Source: Microlunatus lacustris (lineage in GTDB: Bacteria > Actinomycetota > Actinomycetes > Propionibacteriales > Propionibacteriaceae). Taken from it: a stretch of 64,000 nucleotides of DNA. This document shows positions 1 through 8,046 of this stretch, one piece after another (position 1 is the first letter of the stretch; every line of letters starts with the position of its first letter). The stretch is taken from NCBI GenBank assembly GCA_039527025.1, contig BAAAJN010000006.1, positions 62,001 through 126,000 of the forward strand. The letters run 5' to 3'. The notes beneath the pieces were generated by a model that saw only the letters and a program-made list of their open reading frames with translations, was not told where the DNA came from and searched no databases. Made by a program: the position numbers and the translations under genes.

Positions 1-849
1 ACCGGACTGCGGGCCGGGGCCCTGGCCGCGCTGATCAGCTTCGGCTCCGGCCTCGTCCTGCTCACCCTGCTGGCGCTGCTGCACGGCCCCACCCGGCGCG
101 GAGTGGCCGGCCTGCGGACCGCCCTCGCCCGTCGGCAGCTGCCGCGCTGGATGGTCCTCGGCGGTCTGGGCGGCGCGTTCTTCGTCGCCTCGCAGAGCCT
201 CTCGGCACCCGTCCTCGGCGTCACCTTCTTCATCCTGTGCGTGGTGGCCGGCCAGGCGGTGATGGCCCTGGTGGTCGACCACCACGGCTGGGGCCCCTCC
301 GGCGTGACGGCGCTCAGCCGACCCCGGGTGGCCGGGGCGGTGCTCGCGGTGGTGGCCGTCGGGGTGTCCGGGGCGGGCCTGCTGACCTCGGTCCCGGTCA
401 CCGGGCTCCTGCTGCTGGTCGCCGCCCTGCCGCTGCTGGCTGGCGCGGTCAGCAGCGTCCAGCAGGGGATCAACGGCCGGCTGACCGCCCACGTCGGCTC
501 CTGGGTGACCACCTGGAACAACTTCTGCATCGGCACCCTCGGACTGGCCGCCTTCTTCGGCGTCGCGCTGCTCCGGCCCGGGCACCTGGTCGGCCTGCCG
601 GCCACGCCCTGGCTCTACCTCGGCGGACTCTGCGGGATCGGCTTCATCTGGGCCTCCACCGTCACGGTGCCCGTGCACGGCGTGCTGGTGGTCGGAGTCT
701 TCAACGTGGCCGGTCAGGTCCTCGCCGCGGCGGTGATCGGGGCGGTCGTCGGTGGCCGGCTCGGCCCCACCACCGTGGTGGCTGTGGTCCTCAGCCTGGC
801 GGGCGCCGGCGTCGTCGGCCTGGCCGCGCGCCGCCGTCAGCCCGCCTAG
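1..849 (+). CDS. DMT/YdcZ-type (DUF606) membrane transporter, 5' end missing
   Basis: The frame is open from base 1 to the TAG at 847-849, so the gene starts outside the window; 282 residues are visible. They are almost entirely hydrophobic, with about nine membrane segments. The motif QQGINGRL near visible residue 154 is typical of the second half of two-repeat YdcZ/DUF606 proteins of the drug/metabolite transporter superfamily. The substrate cannot be told from sequence. Its stop codon overlaps the stop of the convergent gene at 846 (shared CTAG). No terminator hairpin separates the two. Confidence 0.75.
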   Translation, partial: TGLRAGALAALISFGSGLVLLTLLALLHGPTRRGVAGLRTALARRQLPRWMVLGGLGGAFFVASQSLSAPVLGVTFFILCVVAGQAVMALVVDHHGWGPSGVTALSRPRVAGAVLAVVAVGVSGAGLLTSVPVTGLLLLVAALPLLAGAVSSVQQGINGRLTAHVGSWVTTWNNFCIGTLGLAAFFGVALLRPGHLVGLPATPWLYLGGLCGIGFIWASTVTVPVHGVLVVGVFNVAGQVLAAAVIGAVVGGRLGPTTVVAVVLSLAGAGVVGLAARRRQPA

Positions 850-2432
850 CGGTTCTCCGACACCGCGGCCATCACCTCGGGCCAGCGGCGCTCCAGCAGC
901 CGGCCGCCCTGGGCCACCCCGACGCGGAGCGCCAGGGCCCCGGTGACCAGCCCGACGAGCACCGCCAGCCAGCCCACCCAGGGCGTGAAGAACGACCAGA
1001 CGACGAGCGCGCCGGTCGGCAGCGCCACCACGGCGGCGCCGAGGGTGGCCACCGTGAAGGACAGCAGCGCCGGCAGCCCGCCGCTGCTGCCCTTCTGGAA
1101 CGGGCTGGCCCCCGGCGGTGGCGCCGGCCACTGCCACAGGCCGCCGACGAAGGCCCCGGCGCCGAGGCCGCCGAGCAGCAGGGCCAGCGTGAGCGCGAGC
1201 ACCGGGGCGAGCAGGTCCCAGCGACCGGTCAGCAGCACGGCCGCGGCCAGCAGCACGACGAGCACGGGGCCGAAGATGGTCAGGCTGGACAGCACGCGTC
1301 CCCAGCGGTCGGCGGCACCGGAGATGCCGGTGGTGACGTGGGCCCACAGCGCGCTGCCGTCGTAGGAGAGGTCCTGGGCGACGCTGGCCCCCACCAGCAG
1401 GCCCAGCAGCGCGGGCGCGATCAGCGGGACGAACCAGCTGCCCTCGGGGTCGAACAGGTAGCTCGCGATCATGATCACCGGTGCGATCAGGAAGCCGGCC
1501 ACGCCGGCCAGGTACCGCGGGTCGCGGCGCCAGTAGCGCAGCGTCCGCGCCGCCACCCCGCCCGCCGGGGTGGCCGGGTAGAGCCGGTCGACCCAGCCGC
1601 TGCGGCCGGCCCGCGCCGCCTCGCCGCCACCCTCCACCGGCTCGACGAGCCGGGCGGCCAGGAAGTGCTCCCAGGCCTTCCACAGCGCGACCACGAGGAG
1701 CAGCGCGAGCACCAGGTGCACGGCGGCCATGCCCCACGCGCCGCGCGCCACGTCGGCCGGCAGGGCCCACGCCCAGCCGAACGGGGTCCAGCCCGCGACC
1801 TGGGCGGCAGTGGCCAGCGCGGCCCGCAACCGGTCCGGGCCGGCCTCGGCCAGCCGGCCCAGCAGGTTGCCACCGATCGCGAGCACCGCGCCGACCATGG
1901 CCAGCAGGACGAAGGCCAGGTCGCGGAACTTCCGGGACGAGAGGAAGGAGGCGAAGGCCGCCGTGGCGGCCCGGGCCAGCAGCAGGCAGGTCAGCACGCC
2001 CAGCGGCGCCGCGACGAGCGCGGCCAGGGTGAGCGGCAGCGAGCGGGTCCAGGCCAGCAGGACGCCCAGCCCGATGACGACGGTGGCCGCCCCCGGCACC
2101 CCGATGGCACCCGCCACCAGCAGGCCGGGCAGCAGCTCGCGGGCCCGGACCGGCAGCAGCGCGAACTTGGCCGGGTCGACGGTCTCGTCGACCCCGAAGA
2201 CCAGCAGGGACAGCAGCAGCCAGCCGGCCCCGAGCAGGGCGTAGGCCAGCACGGTGACGTCGGCCGTCATCTCCAGCGACGTCCAGCGCAGGGCTGCCAG
2301 GCCGACCAGCACGCCGCCGACCAGGCCGAGCGCGTACAGACCGCCCAGCACCAGCCCGACGGTGCGCCAGACGCTGCGCCGCAGGCCGTTGCGGAGCAGC
2401 GTCAGCTTGAGGCGGACGAGGAGCGCAACCAC
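846..2432 (-). CDS. ABC-2 type exporter, permease subunit
   Basis: 528-residue integral membrane protein with some 10-12 hydrophobic segments, separated by a short charged loop containing FALLPVRARELLPG. I chose the GTG at 2432 because GGAGAGGAG lies about 9 bases upstream; the same frame stays open much further back but opposite an unrelated gene. It overlaps the end of the ATP-binding gene by 31 bases, so the two are translationally coupled and form one exporter. No sequence feature reveals the exported substrate. Confidence 0.8.
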   Translation of the reverse strand: MVALLVRLKLTLLRNGLRRSVWRTVGLVLGGLYALGLVGGVLVGLAALRWTSLEMTADVTVLAYALLGAGWLLLSLLVFGVDETVDPAKFALLPVRARELLPGLLVAGAIGVPGAATVVIGLGVLLAWTRSLPLTLAALVAAPLGVLTCLLLARAATAAFASFLSSRKFRDLAFVLLAMVGAVLAIGGNLLGRLAEAGPDRLRAALATAAQVAGWTPFGWAWALPADVARGAWGMAAVHLVLALLLVVALWKAWEHFLAARLVEPVEGGGEAARAGRSGWVDRLYPATPAGGVAARTLRYWRRDPRYLAGVAGFLIAPVIMIASYLFDPEGSWFVPLIAPALLGLLVGASVAQDLSYDGSALWAHVTTGISGAADRWGRVLSSLTIFGPVLVVLLAAAVLLTGRWDLLAPVLALTLALLLGGLGAGAFVGGLWQWPAPPPGASPFQKGSSGGLPALLSFTVATLGAAVVALPTGALVVWSFFTPWVGWLAVLVGLVTGALALRVGVAQGGRLLERRWPEVMAAVSENR

Positions 2433-3172
2433 GCCAGGGTCTCCTCTCCGCTGGCCTGGAACCCGACGAGGTCGAGGAACCGCTGCTGCAACGTGCTGCC
2501 CGCCCGGACGTCGTCGATGGTCCCGGTGGCCAGCACCCGGCCCACGGCCACCACCGCGAGCTCGTCGCAGAGGCTCTCGACCAGCTCCATCACGTGGCTG
2601 GACAGCACGACGGTGCCCCCGCTGGCGGTGTAGCCGCGCAGGATGGACCGGATGCCCTCCCCCGACACCGGGTCGACGGCCTCGAACGGCTCGTCGAGCA
2701 CCAGCAGCCGCGGGGCGTGGATGAGCGCGCAGGCCAGGCCGATCTTCTTCGTCATCCCGGCGGAGTACTCGACGACGAGGGTGTCCCGGTCCGCGGCCAG
2801 GCCCAGCGCCTCCAGCAGGTCGCCGGACCGGCTGGCGATGTCGGCCGGCGGCACCCGCCGCAGCAGACCGACGTAGCGCAGCAGCTCGCCGCCGCTCAGC
2901 CGGTCGAACAGCCGCACGCCGTCGGGCAGCACGCCCATCAGCGCCTTCGCGCCCGCCGGGTCGGACCACACGTCGTGGTCGAGCACCCGGGCCGTGCCGG
3001 CGTCGGGGCGGAGCAGACCGGTGGCCATCGAGAGGGTCGTCGTCTTGCCCGCCCCGTTGGGGCCGACCAGGCCGAACATGCAGCCCCGCCGCACCTCCAG
3101 GTCGAGGCCGTCGACCGCCCGTTTGGACCCGAAGCTCTTGGTCAGACCCTGCAGGGCCAACGCCGGTGACAT
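2402..3172 (-). CDS. ABC exporter ATP-binding protein
   Basis: 256 residues. Walker A GPNGAGKT at about 37-44, Walker B LLVLDEPF, and the switch histidine in VLSSHVMEL. The signature motif is degenerate (YSAGMTKK instead of LSGGQ), as is common in DrrA/CcmA-type exporters. ATG 3172 is taken as start; an in-frame TTG at 3184 is possible, and neither has a strong Shine-Dalgarno. It powers the overlapping permease at 846-2432. Family placement is firm, substrate unknown. Confidence 0.85.
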   Translation of the reverse strand: MSPALALQGLTKSFGSKRAVDGLDLEVRRGCMFGLVGPNGAGKTTTLSMATGLLRPDAGTARVLDHDVWSDPAGAKALMGVLPDGVRLFDRLSGGELLRYVGLLRRVPPADIASRSGDLLEALGLAADRDTLVVEYSAGMTKKIGLACALIHAPRLLVLDEPFEAVDPVSGEGIRSILRGYTASGGTVVLSSHVMELVESLCDELAVVAVGRVLATGTIDDVRAGSTLQQRFLDLVGFQASGEETLAWLRSSSASS

Positions 3173-3247
3173 GCGTCCAGTCAAACACCTGACCGCCCCG
3201 TCGTCTCGGTGCGCACGCCCGGCCGGGGACCGGCTCGAGGACCACCG

Positions 3248-3275
3248 TTGACGTCATGACGAGCGGTGCTACCGT
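3248..3275 (+). promoter_or_regulatory. predicted promoter of the GH81 glucanase
   Basis: TTGACG at 3248-3253, a 16-base spacer and TACCGT at 3270-3275 resemble an actinobacterial housekeeping promoter. The predicted start site falls just before the palindromic operator at 3286-3307. Confidence 0.5.
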
Positions 3276-3285
3276 GGCTGCTACG

Positions 3286-3307
3286 GGTGTGAGAGCGCTC
3301 TCACACC
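3286..3307. promoter_or_regulatory. LacI-family operator (perfect palindrome) upstream of the GH81 gene
   Basis: A perfect 22-base inverted repeat with half-site GGTGTGAGAGC and a central GC|GC. The central GAGAGCGCTCTC resembles operators of CebR/BglR-type LacI repressors of polysaccharide-degradation genes (TGGGAGCGCTCCCA). It sits between the predicted -10 box and the ribosome-binding site, where bound repressor would block transcription. No LacI-type gene is in this window. Confidence 0.75.
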
Positions 3308-3349
3308 ACTCGGGGGCACCAGCGAACTCTGCCCTGAGGAGCACCGACC

Positions 3350-6300
3350 GTGTCCCATGCCCCCGTTCCCGCCACCGCTCCACCGCCGAGCAGCCCGCCG
3401 GACTCCCGAGCCCCCGTCCCGGTCCGGCTGCGGAGGCGCGGAGCCGCCGCCCTGGCCGTGGCTGCCCTGACCATCGGCGGCCTCGCCGGTGCCGTCGCCC
3501 CCGAGCGCGCGAGCGCGGCCACCACGGGTGTCGGTGCCGGCTCCTACACGACCACCCTGCCCGCGGGGGCGGCGCTGCCGTCCGGCTGCGGCGACCTGTC
3601 GACCAACCCCCGCGCCTTCGTCACCGCCAACGCCCCGAAGGGCGCGGTGCCCACCAACGACTGGTGGAGCCCGCTGCTCTACAAGCGCCTGGACTGCTCC
3701 TTCGGCGAGCCGATGATGGCCCACCCGGCCTCCTACGACACCGACCGCTCCGGCCTGGGCGTCTCCTACACCACCACCCCGGTCATCACCGGGACGGCCA
3801 CCGGCGTCGGGGAGTACAAGTTCCCCTACACCGCCGACCTGCAGGTGGGCGTCGCCGGGCTGGACGCGCCGAACGTCAAGGTGGACGGCTGGACCGACTG
3901 GACCGTCACCCCCGTATGGGACGACGGCCAGCAGACCCTCAAGGCCACCATCGGCCACGGCCTGCCGCTGTCCTACTACCAGGTGACCGGCGGGAACGCC
4001 GAGATCCGGGCCGAGGACGCCCCGCGCGTCTGGTCGCGGAGCGGCGCCACGGTCGGGTTCACGGTCCGCGGTCACGACTACGTCGGCTACGCGCCCACCG
4101 GGGCCACCTGGACGCAGAGCGGCTCGACGTTCAGCTCGACGCTCGGCGGCAAGGGCTACTTCAGCGTCGCCGTGCTGCCCACGACCCCGAGCAGCACCGA
4201 CGCCACCCGGCAGGCGCTGGCCACCTCCTACGGCGCGCACGCGCACGCGGTCGTCACCGGCACCCAGCTCACCTACAGCTACGACGCCGGCACCGCCGCC
4301 GCCAAGGCGCGCTACGCCGTCACCACCACCCGTCGGGAGGGGTCGGGGGCCGGCACCGTGCTCTCCCTCTACCCGCACCAGTGGAAGGCACTGGCCGGCG
4401 GCACCCCGATCAGCCAGACCTACGTCTCCCCGCGGGGCCCGATGAAGACCCTCGTCGGAGCGAGCAGCTTCGCGACGACGCAGGCCTTCCGCGGCGTCCT
4501 GCCCGAGGTGCCCGCCGTGGCCACCAGCAAGGGCGCCGACAAGGCGACGCTGACCGCGCTGCTCGCCGAGGTGGCCGACAACCCCGCCGGGGAGCAGAAG
4601 CCCGACACCTACTGGGCGGGCAAGGGCCTCGGCCGCGCCGCCCGGATCGCCGAGATCGCCGACCAGCTGGGCAGCACCGCCGTCCGGGACAAGGCGCTGG
4701 CCACCATGCGCGCCACGCTGACCGACTGGCTGACGGCCTCCCCCGGCGAGCAGGACCACCTCTTCTACTACGACCGCAACTGGGGCACGCTGATCGGCTA
4801 CGGCGCCAGCTACGGCTCCGACTCCGAGCTGAACGACCACCACTTCCACTACGGCTACTTCATCGCCGCGGCGGCCACCCTGGCGAAGTTCGACCCGGCC
4901 TGGGCGGCGACCGGCAAGTATGGCGGCATGGTCGACCTGCTCATCCGGGACGCCAACAACTACGACCGCACCGACGTCCGGTTCCCCTACCTGCGCGACT
5001 TCGACATCTACGCCGGCCACGACTGGGCCTCAGGCCACGGCGCCTTCGCCTCCGGCAACAACCAGGAGTCCTCGTCGGAGGGGATGAACTTCGCCGGCGC
5101 CCTGATCCAGTGGGGCCAGGCGACCGGCAACACCGCCGTCCGCGACGCCGGCATCCACCTCTACACCACCCAGGCCGCGGCCATCCAGGAGTACTGGTTC
5201 GACGTCGACGGCACGAACTTCCCCGCCGCCTTCGGCCACTCCACCGTGGGCATGGTCTGGGGCGACGGCGGCGCGTACGCCACCTGGTTCACCGCGGACC
5301 CCGAGAAGATCCAGGGCATCAACATGCTGCCCATCACCGGCAGCCACTTCTACCTCGGCTACCGCCCGGCCTACAACACGACCAACTACGCCGAGGTGGT
5401 CCGCAACCGGGGCGGCGAGCCGACCGTGTGGCAGGACATCCTCTGGGAGTTCCTCGCCCTGGGCGATCCGGACGCCGCGCTGGCCAAGTACCGGGCCAAC
5501 CCCGGCTTCACCTCCGAGGAGGGTGAGACCAAGGCGCACACCTTCCACTGGATCCGCAACCTCGCCGCCCTGGGCACCGTCGACACCACGGTGACGGCCA
5601 ACCACCCGATGGCGATGGCGTTCACCAAGGGCGGCCAGCGCACCTACGTGGTGGCGAACATCTCCACCACAGCCCTGAGCGTGACCTTCTCCGACGGCAC
5701 CAAGGTCGCGGCCCCGGCCGGTCGCACCGTGTCCACCGGTGCCCAGGTCTGGAGCGGCGGCAACGCCGGCGCTGTGCCGACCACCCCGCCCACCACACCG
5801 CCGACCACCCCGACGCCGACACCCACCCCGACGCCGAGCCCGACGCCGACGGCTCCGCCTGCCAGCCCGAGCCCCAGCCCGACGCCGACCGCCCCGCCGA
5901 CCACCACCCCGCCGACGACCCCGCCCGTCAGCGGGGCCACCCGCTACCTGCGGGCCGACGGCACCCTGGCCTCCGCCGGCAGCCCCGGTACGGTCACCGT
6001 CGCGGCGGCGAACGGCAACTACGACGGCACGCCGCACGCCGCGCGCACCTTCACCGCGACCGGGGTGACCGGCCGCTGGACCGGAAGCACGGCCTTCGAC
6101 CTGGCCGTGGACGCGGGCACGGCGGTGGGCAGCGCCACCCAGGTCCGGGTCTCCTACGACCTGACCGGGAACGGCTCGGCCGAGCGGGTGGAGACCTACC
6201 GGTACTTCGCCACCGACCCGGTGCCGGGCTACGAGCGCTACACCCAGGGCGCGCAGCTGCTGACCAGCTCCGGGACCGGCGGCAACCTGTCCGGCGGCAC

Positions 6301-6391
6301 GGTGACGGTGCAGATCTGGAGCGCCATCGGCAACGCCCCGACCACCCTGGGCGTGGGCAGCACCTCGAAGGTGGTGCTGCCGATCAGCTGA
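3350..6391 (+). CDS. secreted GH81 endo-beta-1,3-glucanase with C-terminal module
   Basis: 1013 residues. The N-terminus carries RLRRRG plus a hydrophobic stretch ending near ASA (about residue 45), a long Sec or Tat signal peptide. The GH81 domain shows NDWWSPLL (about 103), DRNWGTLIGYG (about 475), NDHHFHYG (about 495) and NNQESSSEGMNF (about 570); the conserved Asp and Glu of the last two motifs form the family's catalytic region. A Pro/Thr/Ser linker (about 807-860) precedes a beta-rich domain of about 150 residues, presumably carbohydrate-binding, that I cannot assign. The start is GTG with GAGGAG 8-9 bases upstream. Expected role: extracellular hydrolysis of beta-1,3-glucans such as fungal wall glucan or callose. 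Confidence 0.88.
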   Translation: MSHAPVPATAPPPSSPPDSRAPVPVRLRRRGAAALAVAALTIGGLAGAVAPERASAATTGVGAGSYTTTLPAGAALPSGCGDLSTNPRAFVTANAPKGAVPTNDWWSPLLYKRLDCSFGEPMMAHPASYDTDRSGLGVSYTTTPVITGTATGVGEYKFPYTADLQVGVAGLDAPNVKVDGWTDWTVTPVWDDGQQTLKATIGHGLPLSYYQVTGGNAEIRAEDAPRVWSRSGATVGFTVRGHDYVGYAPTGATWTQSGSTFSSTLGGKGYFSVAVLPTTPSSTDATRQALATSYGAHAHAVVTGTQLTYSYDAGTAAAKARYAVTTTRREGSGAGTVLSLYPHQWKALAGGTPISQTYVSPRGPMKTLVGASSFATTQAFRGVLPEVPAVATSKGADKATLTALLAEVADNPAGEQKPDTYWAGKGLGRAARIAEIADQLGSTAVRDKALATMRATLTDWLTASPGEQDHLFYYDRNWGTLIGYGASYGSDSELNDHHFHYGYFIAAAATLAKFDPAWAATGKYGGMVDLLIRDANNYDRTDVRFPYLRDFDIYAGHDWASGHGAFASGNNQESSSEGMNFAGALIQWGQATGNTAVRDAGIHLYTTQAAAIQEYWFDVDGTNFPAAFGHSTVGMVWGDGGAYATWFTADPEKIQGINMLPITGSHFYLGYRPAYNTTNYAEVVRNRGGEPTVWQDILWEFLALGDPDAALAKYRANPGFTSEEGETKAHTFHWIRNLAALGTVDTTVTANHPMAMAFTKGGQRTYVVANISTTALSVTFSDGTKVAAPAGRTVSTGAQVWSGGNAGAVPTTPPTTPPTTPTPTPTPTPSPTPTAPPASPSPSPTPTAPPTTTPPTTPPVSGATRYLRADGTLASAGSPGTVTVAAANGNYDGTPHAARTFTATGVTGRWTGSTAFDLAVDAGTAVGSATQVRVSYDLTGNGSAERVETYRYFATDPVPGYERYTQGAQLLTSSGTGGNLSGGTVTVQIWSAIGNAPTTLGVGSTSKVVLPIS

Positions 6392-6409
6392 CCCGCAGCC
6401 TCCCCGGCC

Positions 6410-6441
6410 CGGGCCCGTCCTCCGCGAGGAGGGCGGGCCCG
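6410..6441. terminator. hairpin terminator after the GH81 gene
   Basis: A 14-base stem with one G-T pair and a GCGA loop begins 19 bases after the GH81 stop. No T-run follows, which is usual in high-GC actinobacteria. Confidence 0.7.
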
Positions 6442-6489
6442 CGTCGTCGGGACGGGGACCGCGCCTGTCGGCGCGCGGCGGCCCCGCCG

Positions 6490-6529
6490 TACGATGCGAA
6501 GAGGTCATGTCACCGGCCCGCGACATGAC
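6490..6529 (+). promoter_or_regulatory. sod upstream region: -10 box and inverted repeat
   Basis: TACGAT at 6490-6495 is a plausible -10 box. Downstream lies the perfect inverted repeat GTCATGTC (6504-6511) / GACATGAC (6522-6529) with a 10-base spacer, at the expected transcription start or in the leader. It could be an operator or an RNA stem. Confidence 0.4.
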
Positions 6530-6553
6530 GAACCTCCACTCGAAGGGATCTCC

Positions 6554-7180
6554 ATGGCCGACTACACCCTGCCGGATCTGCCGTACGACTACAGCGCGCT
6601 CGCTCCCCACATCTCCCCCGAGATCATGGAGCTGCACCACTCCAAGCACCACGCGACCTACGTCAAGGGCGTGAACACCGCGCTGGAGCAGCTGGCCGAG
6701 GCGCGTGAGGGCAGCTCGTTCGGCAACATCAACAAGCTCGAGAAGGACCTCGCCTTCCACCTGGGCGGGCACATCAACCACTCGGTGTTCTGGCCGAACA
6801 TGTCCCCCGACGGCGGCGACAAGCCGGACGGCGAGCTGGGCGCGGCGATCGACGAGTTCTTCGGCAGCTTCGACGGCTTCCGCGGGCAGTTCGAGGCCAA
6901 CGCCAACGCCATCCAGGGCTCTGGCTGGTCGGTGCTGGTCTACGACACCCTGGGCCAGCGTCTGAACATCGTGCAGCTCTTCGACCAGCAGGGGAACGTG
7001 CCGCTGGGCCAGATCCCGGTGCTGCTGCTCGACATGTGGGAGCACGCCTTCTACCTGCAGTACAAGAACGTCAAGGCCGACTACGCCAAGGCCTGGTGGA
7101 ACGTCGTGAACTGGGCCGACGCCCAGCAGCGCTTCGCCGCCGCCAAGGCCCAGACCGCCGGGCTCATCGCCCCGTTCTGA
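6554..7180 (+). CDS. sodA: superoxide dismutase, Fe/Mn family
   Basis: 208 residues, the usual length. It converts superoxide to peroxide and oxygen. All four metal ligands are visible: His28 (MELHHSKHH), His76 (GGHINHS), Asp160 and His164 (LLDMWEHAFYLQY). The C-terminal WNVVNW motif is also typical. No signal peptide, so cytosolic, although this family is often found outside actinobacterial cells. The ATG at 6554 follows GAAGGGATC. Whether iron or manganese is used cannot be decided from sequence alone. Confidence 0.95.
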   Translation: MADYTLPDLPYDYSALAPHISPEIMELHHSKHHATYVKGVNTALEQLAEAREGSSFGNINKLEKDLAFHLGGHINHSVFWPNMSPDGGDKPDGELGAAIDEFFGSFDGFRGQFEANANAIQGSGWSVLVYDTLGQRLNIVQLFDQQGNVPLGQIPVLLLDMWEHAFYLQYKNVKADYAKAWWNVVNWADAQQRFAAAKAQTAGLIAPF

Positions 7181-7199
7181 CCAGCGTCTGAGGTTCGTC

Positions 7200-7231
7200 G
7201 ACGGCGTCCACCCTGCGGGGTGGGCGCCGTC
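7200..7231. terminator. bidirectional terminator after sodA
   Basis: Stem of 14 bases with one G-T pair around a TGCG loop, between the convergent sodA and S51-like genes. It can serve both strands. Confidence 0.7.
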
Positions 7232-7245
7232 GTCGCGTCCGGTGG

Positions 7246-7980
7246 TCAGCCGCCGGCGACCTGTCGCCGGACCCGCACCCCGTCCCCCGCCCGCTCCACC
7301 CACCAGACCTGACCCGCCCCGGCCACCCGGGCCCGGCCGTCGGCGTCGAGGACCAGCACGGTCCCCTCGTCCACCGCCACCCCGGACGTCACCAGACCGG
7401 CGTCCACCGCCGCCACCAGCCGGGTCAGCGTCCCCCACTGCGCGGCGTGCACGTCGACCGACGGCCCGACCAGGCCCAGCCCGTCGACGACGGTGAGCTC
7501 GTCGCACTCCTCCGCGTTGTCCTCGGCGGTCACCACGGCGCCAGCCAGCCGGAACCCACCGACCAGGGCCTCGCGCGCCGCCACGGCGGCCCCGGCCGAG
7601 AACCCGAGGTAGGGCGCTCCGCCCGCCACCAGGGCCCGGACGGCAGCCGCGGCCGGGCTGAGCGCGGCGGCGTAGGCCGGGGTCAGGCCGCCCGCCACCA
7701 GCAGACCGTCCAGGCCGGAGAGGGCCTCCGGTCCCAGCCGACCACCCTCCGGCACCGCCAGCGGACGGCAGCGGACGTCCCCGGTGGCCGCCAGGGCCGA
7801 GCTGAACCAGTCGAGGTCGGCCCGCCCGTCCGAGTCCGGTTCGTGCACGACGACGACCCCGATCTGCGGCGCGGCCGCGGACCGCCCGGCCGCGCGAGCC
7901 GCGGCCTCGGCTCGGAAGGGACCGTGGACGGCTGGGTGGAGGGCGAGGTCGCGGCCGCCACCGACCAGATGGGTGCTCAT
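7246..7980 (-). CDS. S51 peptidase / cyanophycinase-like (type 1 glutamine amidotransferase fold)
   Basis: 244 residues. YLGFSAGAAVAA holds the nucleophile-elbow serine (GxSAG) of the peptidase S51 family (dipeptidase E, cyanophycinase), and the N-terminal half has an alternating beta/alpha pattern. A distinct block containing EDNAEECDEL follows the nucleophile. The substrate is not predictable. On the minus strand TAGTCT lies six bases before the ATG, so the mRNA is probably leaderless. Confidence 0.7.
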   Translation of the reverse strand: MSTHLVGGGRDLALHPAVHGPFRAEAAARAAGRSAAAPQIGVVVVHEPDSDGRADLDWFSSALAATGDVRCRPLAVPEGGRLGPEALSGLDGLLVAGGLTPAYAAALSPAAAAVRALVAGGAPYLGFSAGAAVAAREALVGGFRLAGAVVTAEDNAEECDELTVVDGLGLVGPSVDVHAAQWGTLTRLVAAVDAGLVTSGVAVDEGTVLVLDADGRARVAGAGQVWWVERAGDGVRVRRQVAGG

Positions 7981-7986
7981 GGCGGC

Positions 7987-7992
7987 AGACTA
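7987..7992 (-). promoter_or_regulatory. -10 box of a leaderless transcript (S51-like gene)
   Basis: On the minus strand TAGTCT is followed by six bases and then the ATG at 7980. This spacing places the transcription start at or next to the start codon. Confidence 0.55.
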
Positions 7993-8046
7993 GGACCGCC
8001 GGCCGCCCCCGCGGCCGCACCGGTCCACCGGCTCGAGGAGGAGACC

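Noticed and set aside
846..849. Convergent genes sharing the palindrome CTAG as stop codons
   Set aside because: A real overlap, but compact gene ends are common and it has no clear functional meaning.
237..2633. Long plus-strand open frame (798 codons) opposite the ABC permease
   Set aside because: Arg/Gly/Pro-rich sequence with no family resemblance; it shadows the DMT and ABC genes in high-GC DNA.
3253..3260. GTCATGAC palindrome in the glucanase promoter, similar to the sodA repeat arms
   Set aside because: Eight bases only and overlapping the -35 box; a shared regulator cannot be argued from this.
5770..5935. Short CCGACGCC-type repeats in the glucanase gene
   Set aside because: They encode the Pro/Thr linker in frame and are explained by protein composition.
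5030..8020. 996-codon minus-strand open frame under the glucanase and sodA
   Set aside because: It runs antisense through three clear genes and a terminator, and its composition is that of a shadow frame.
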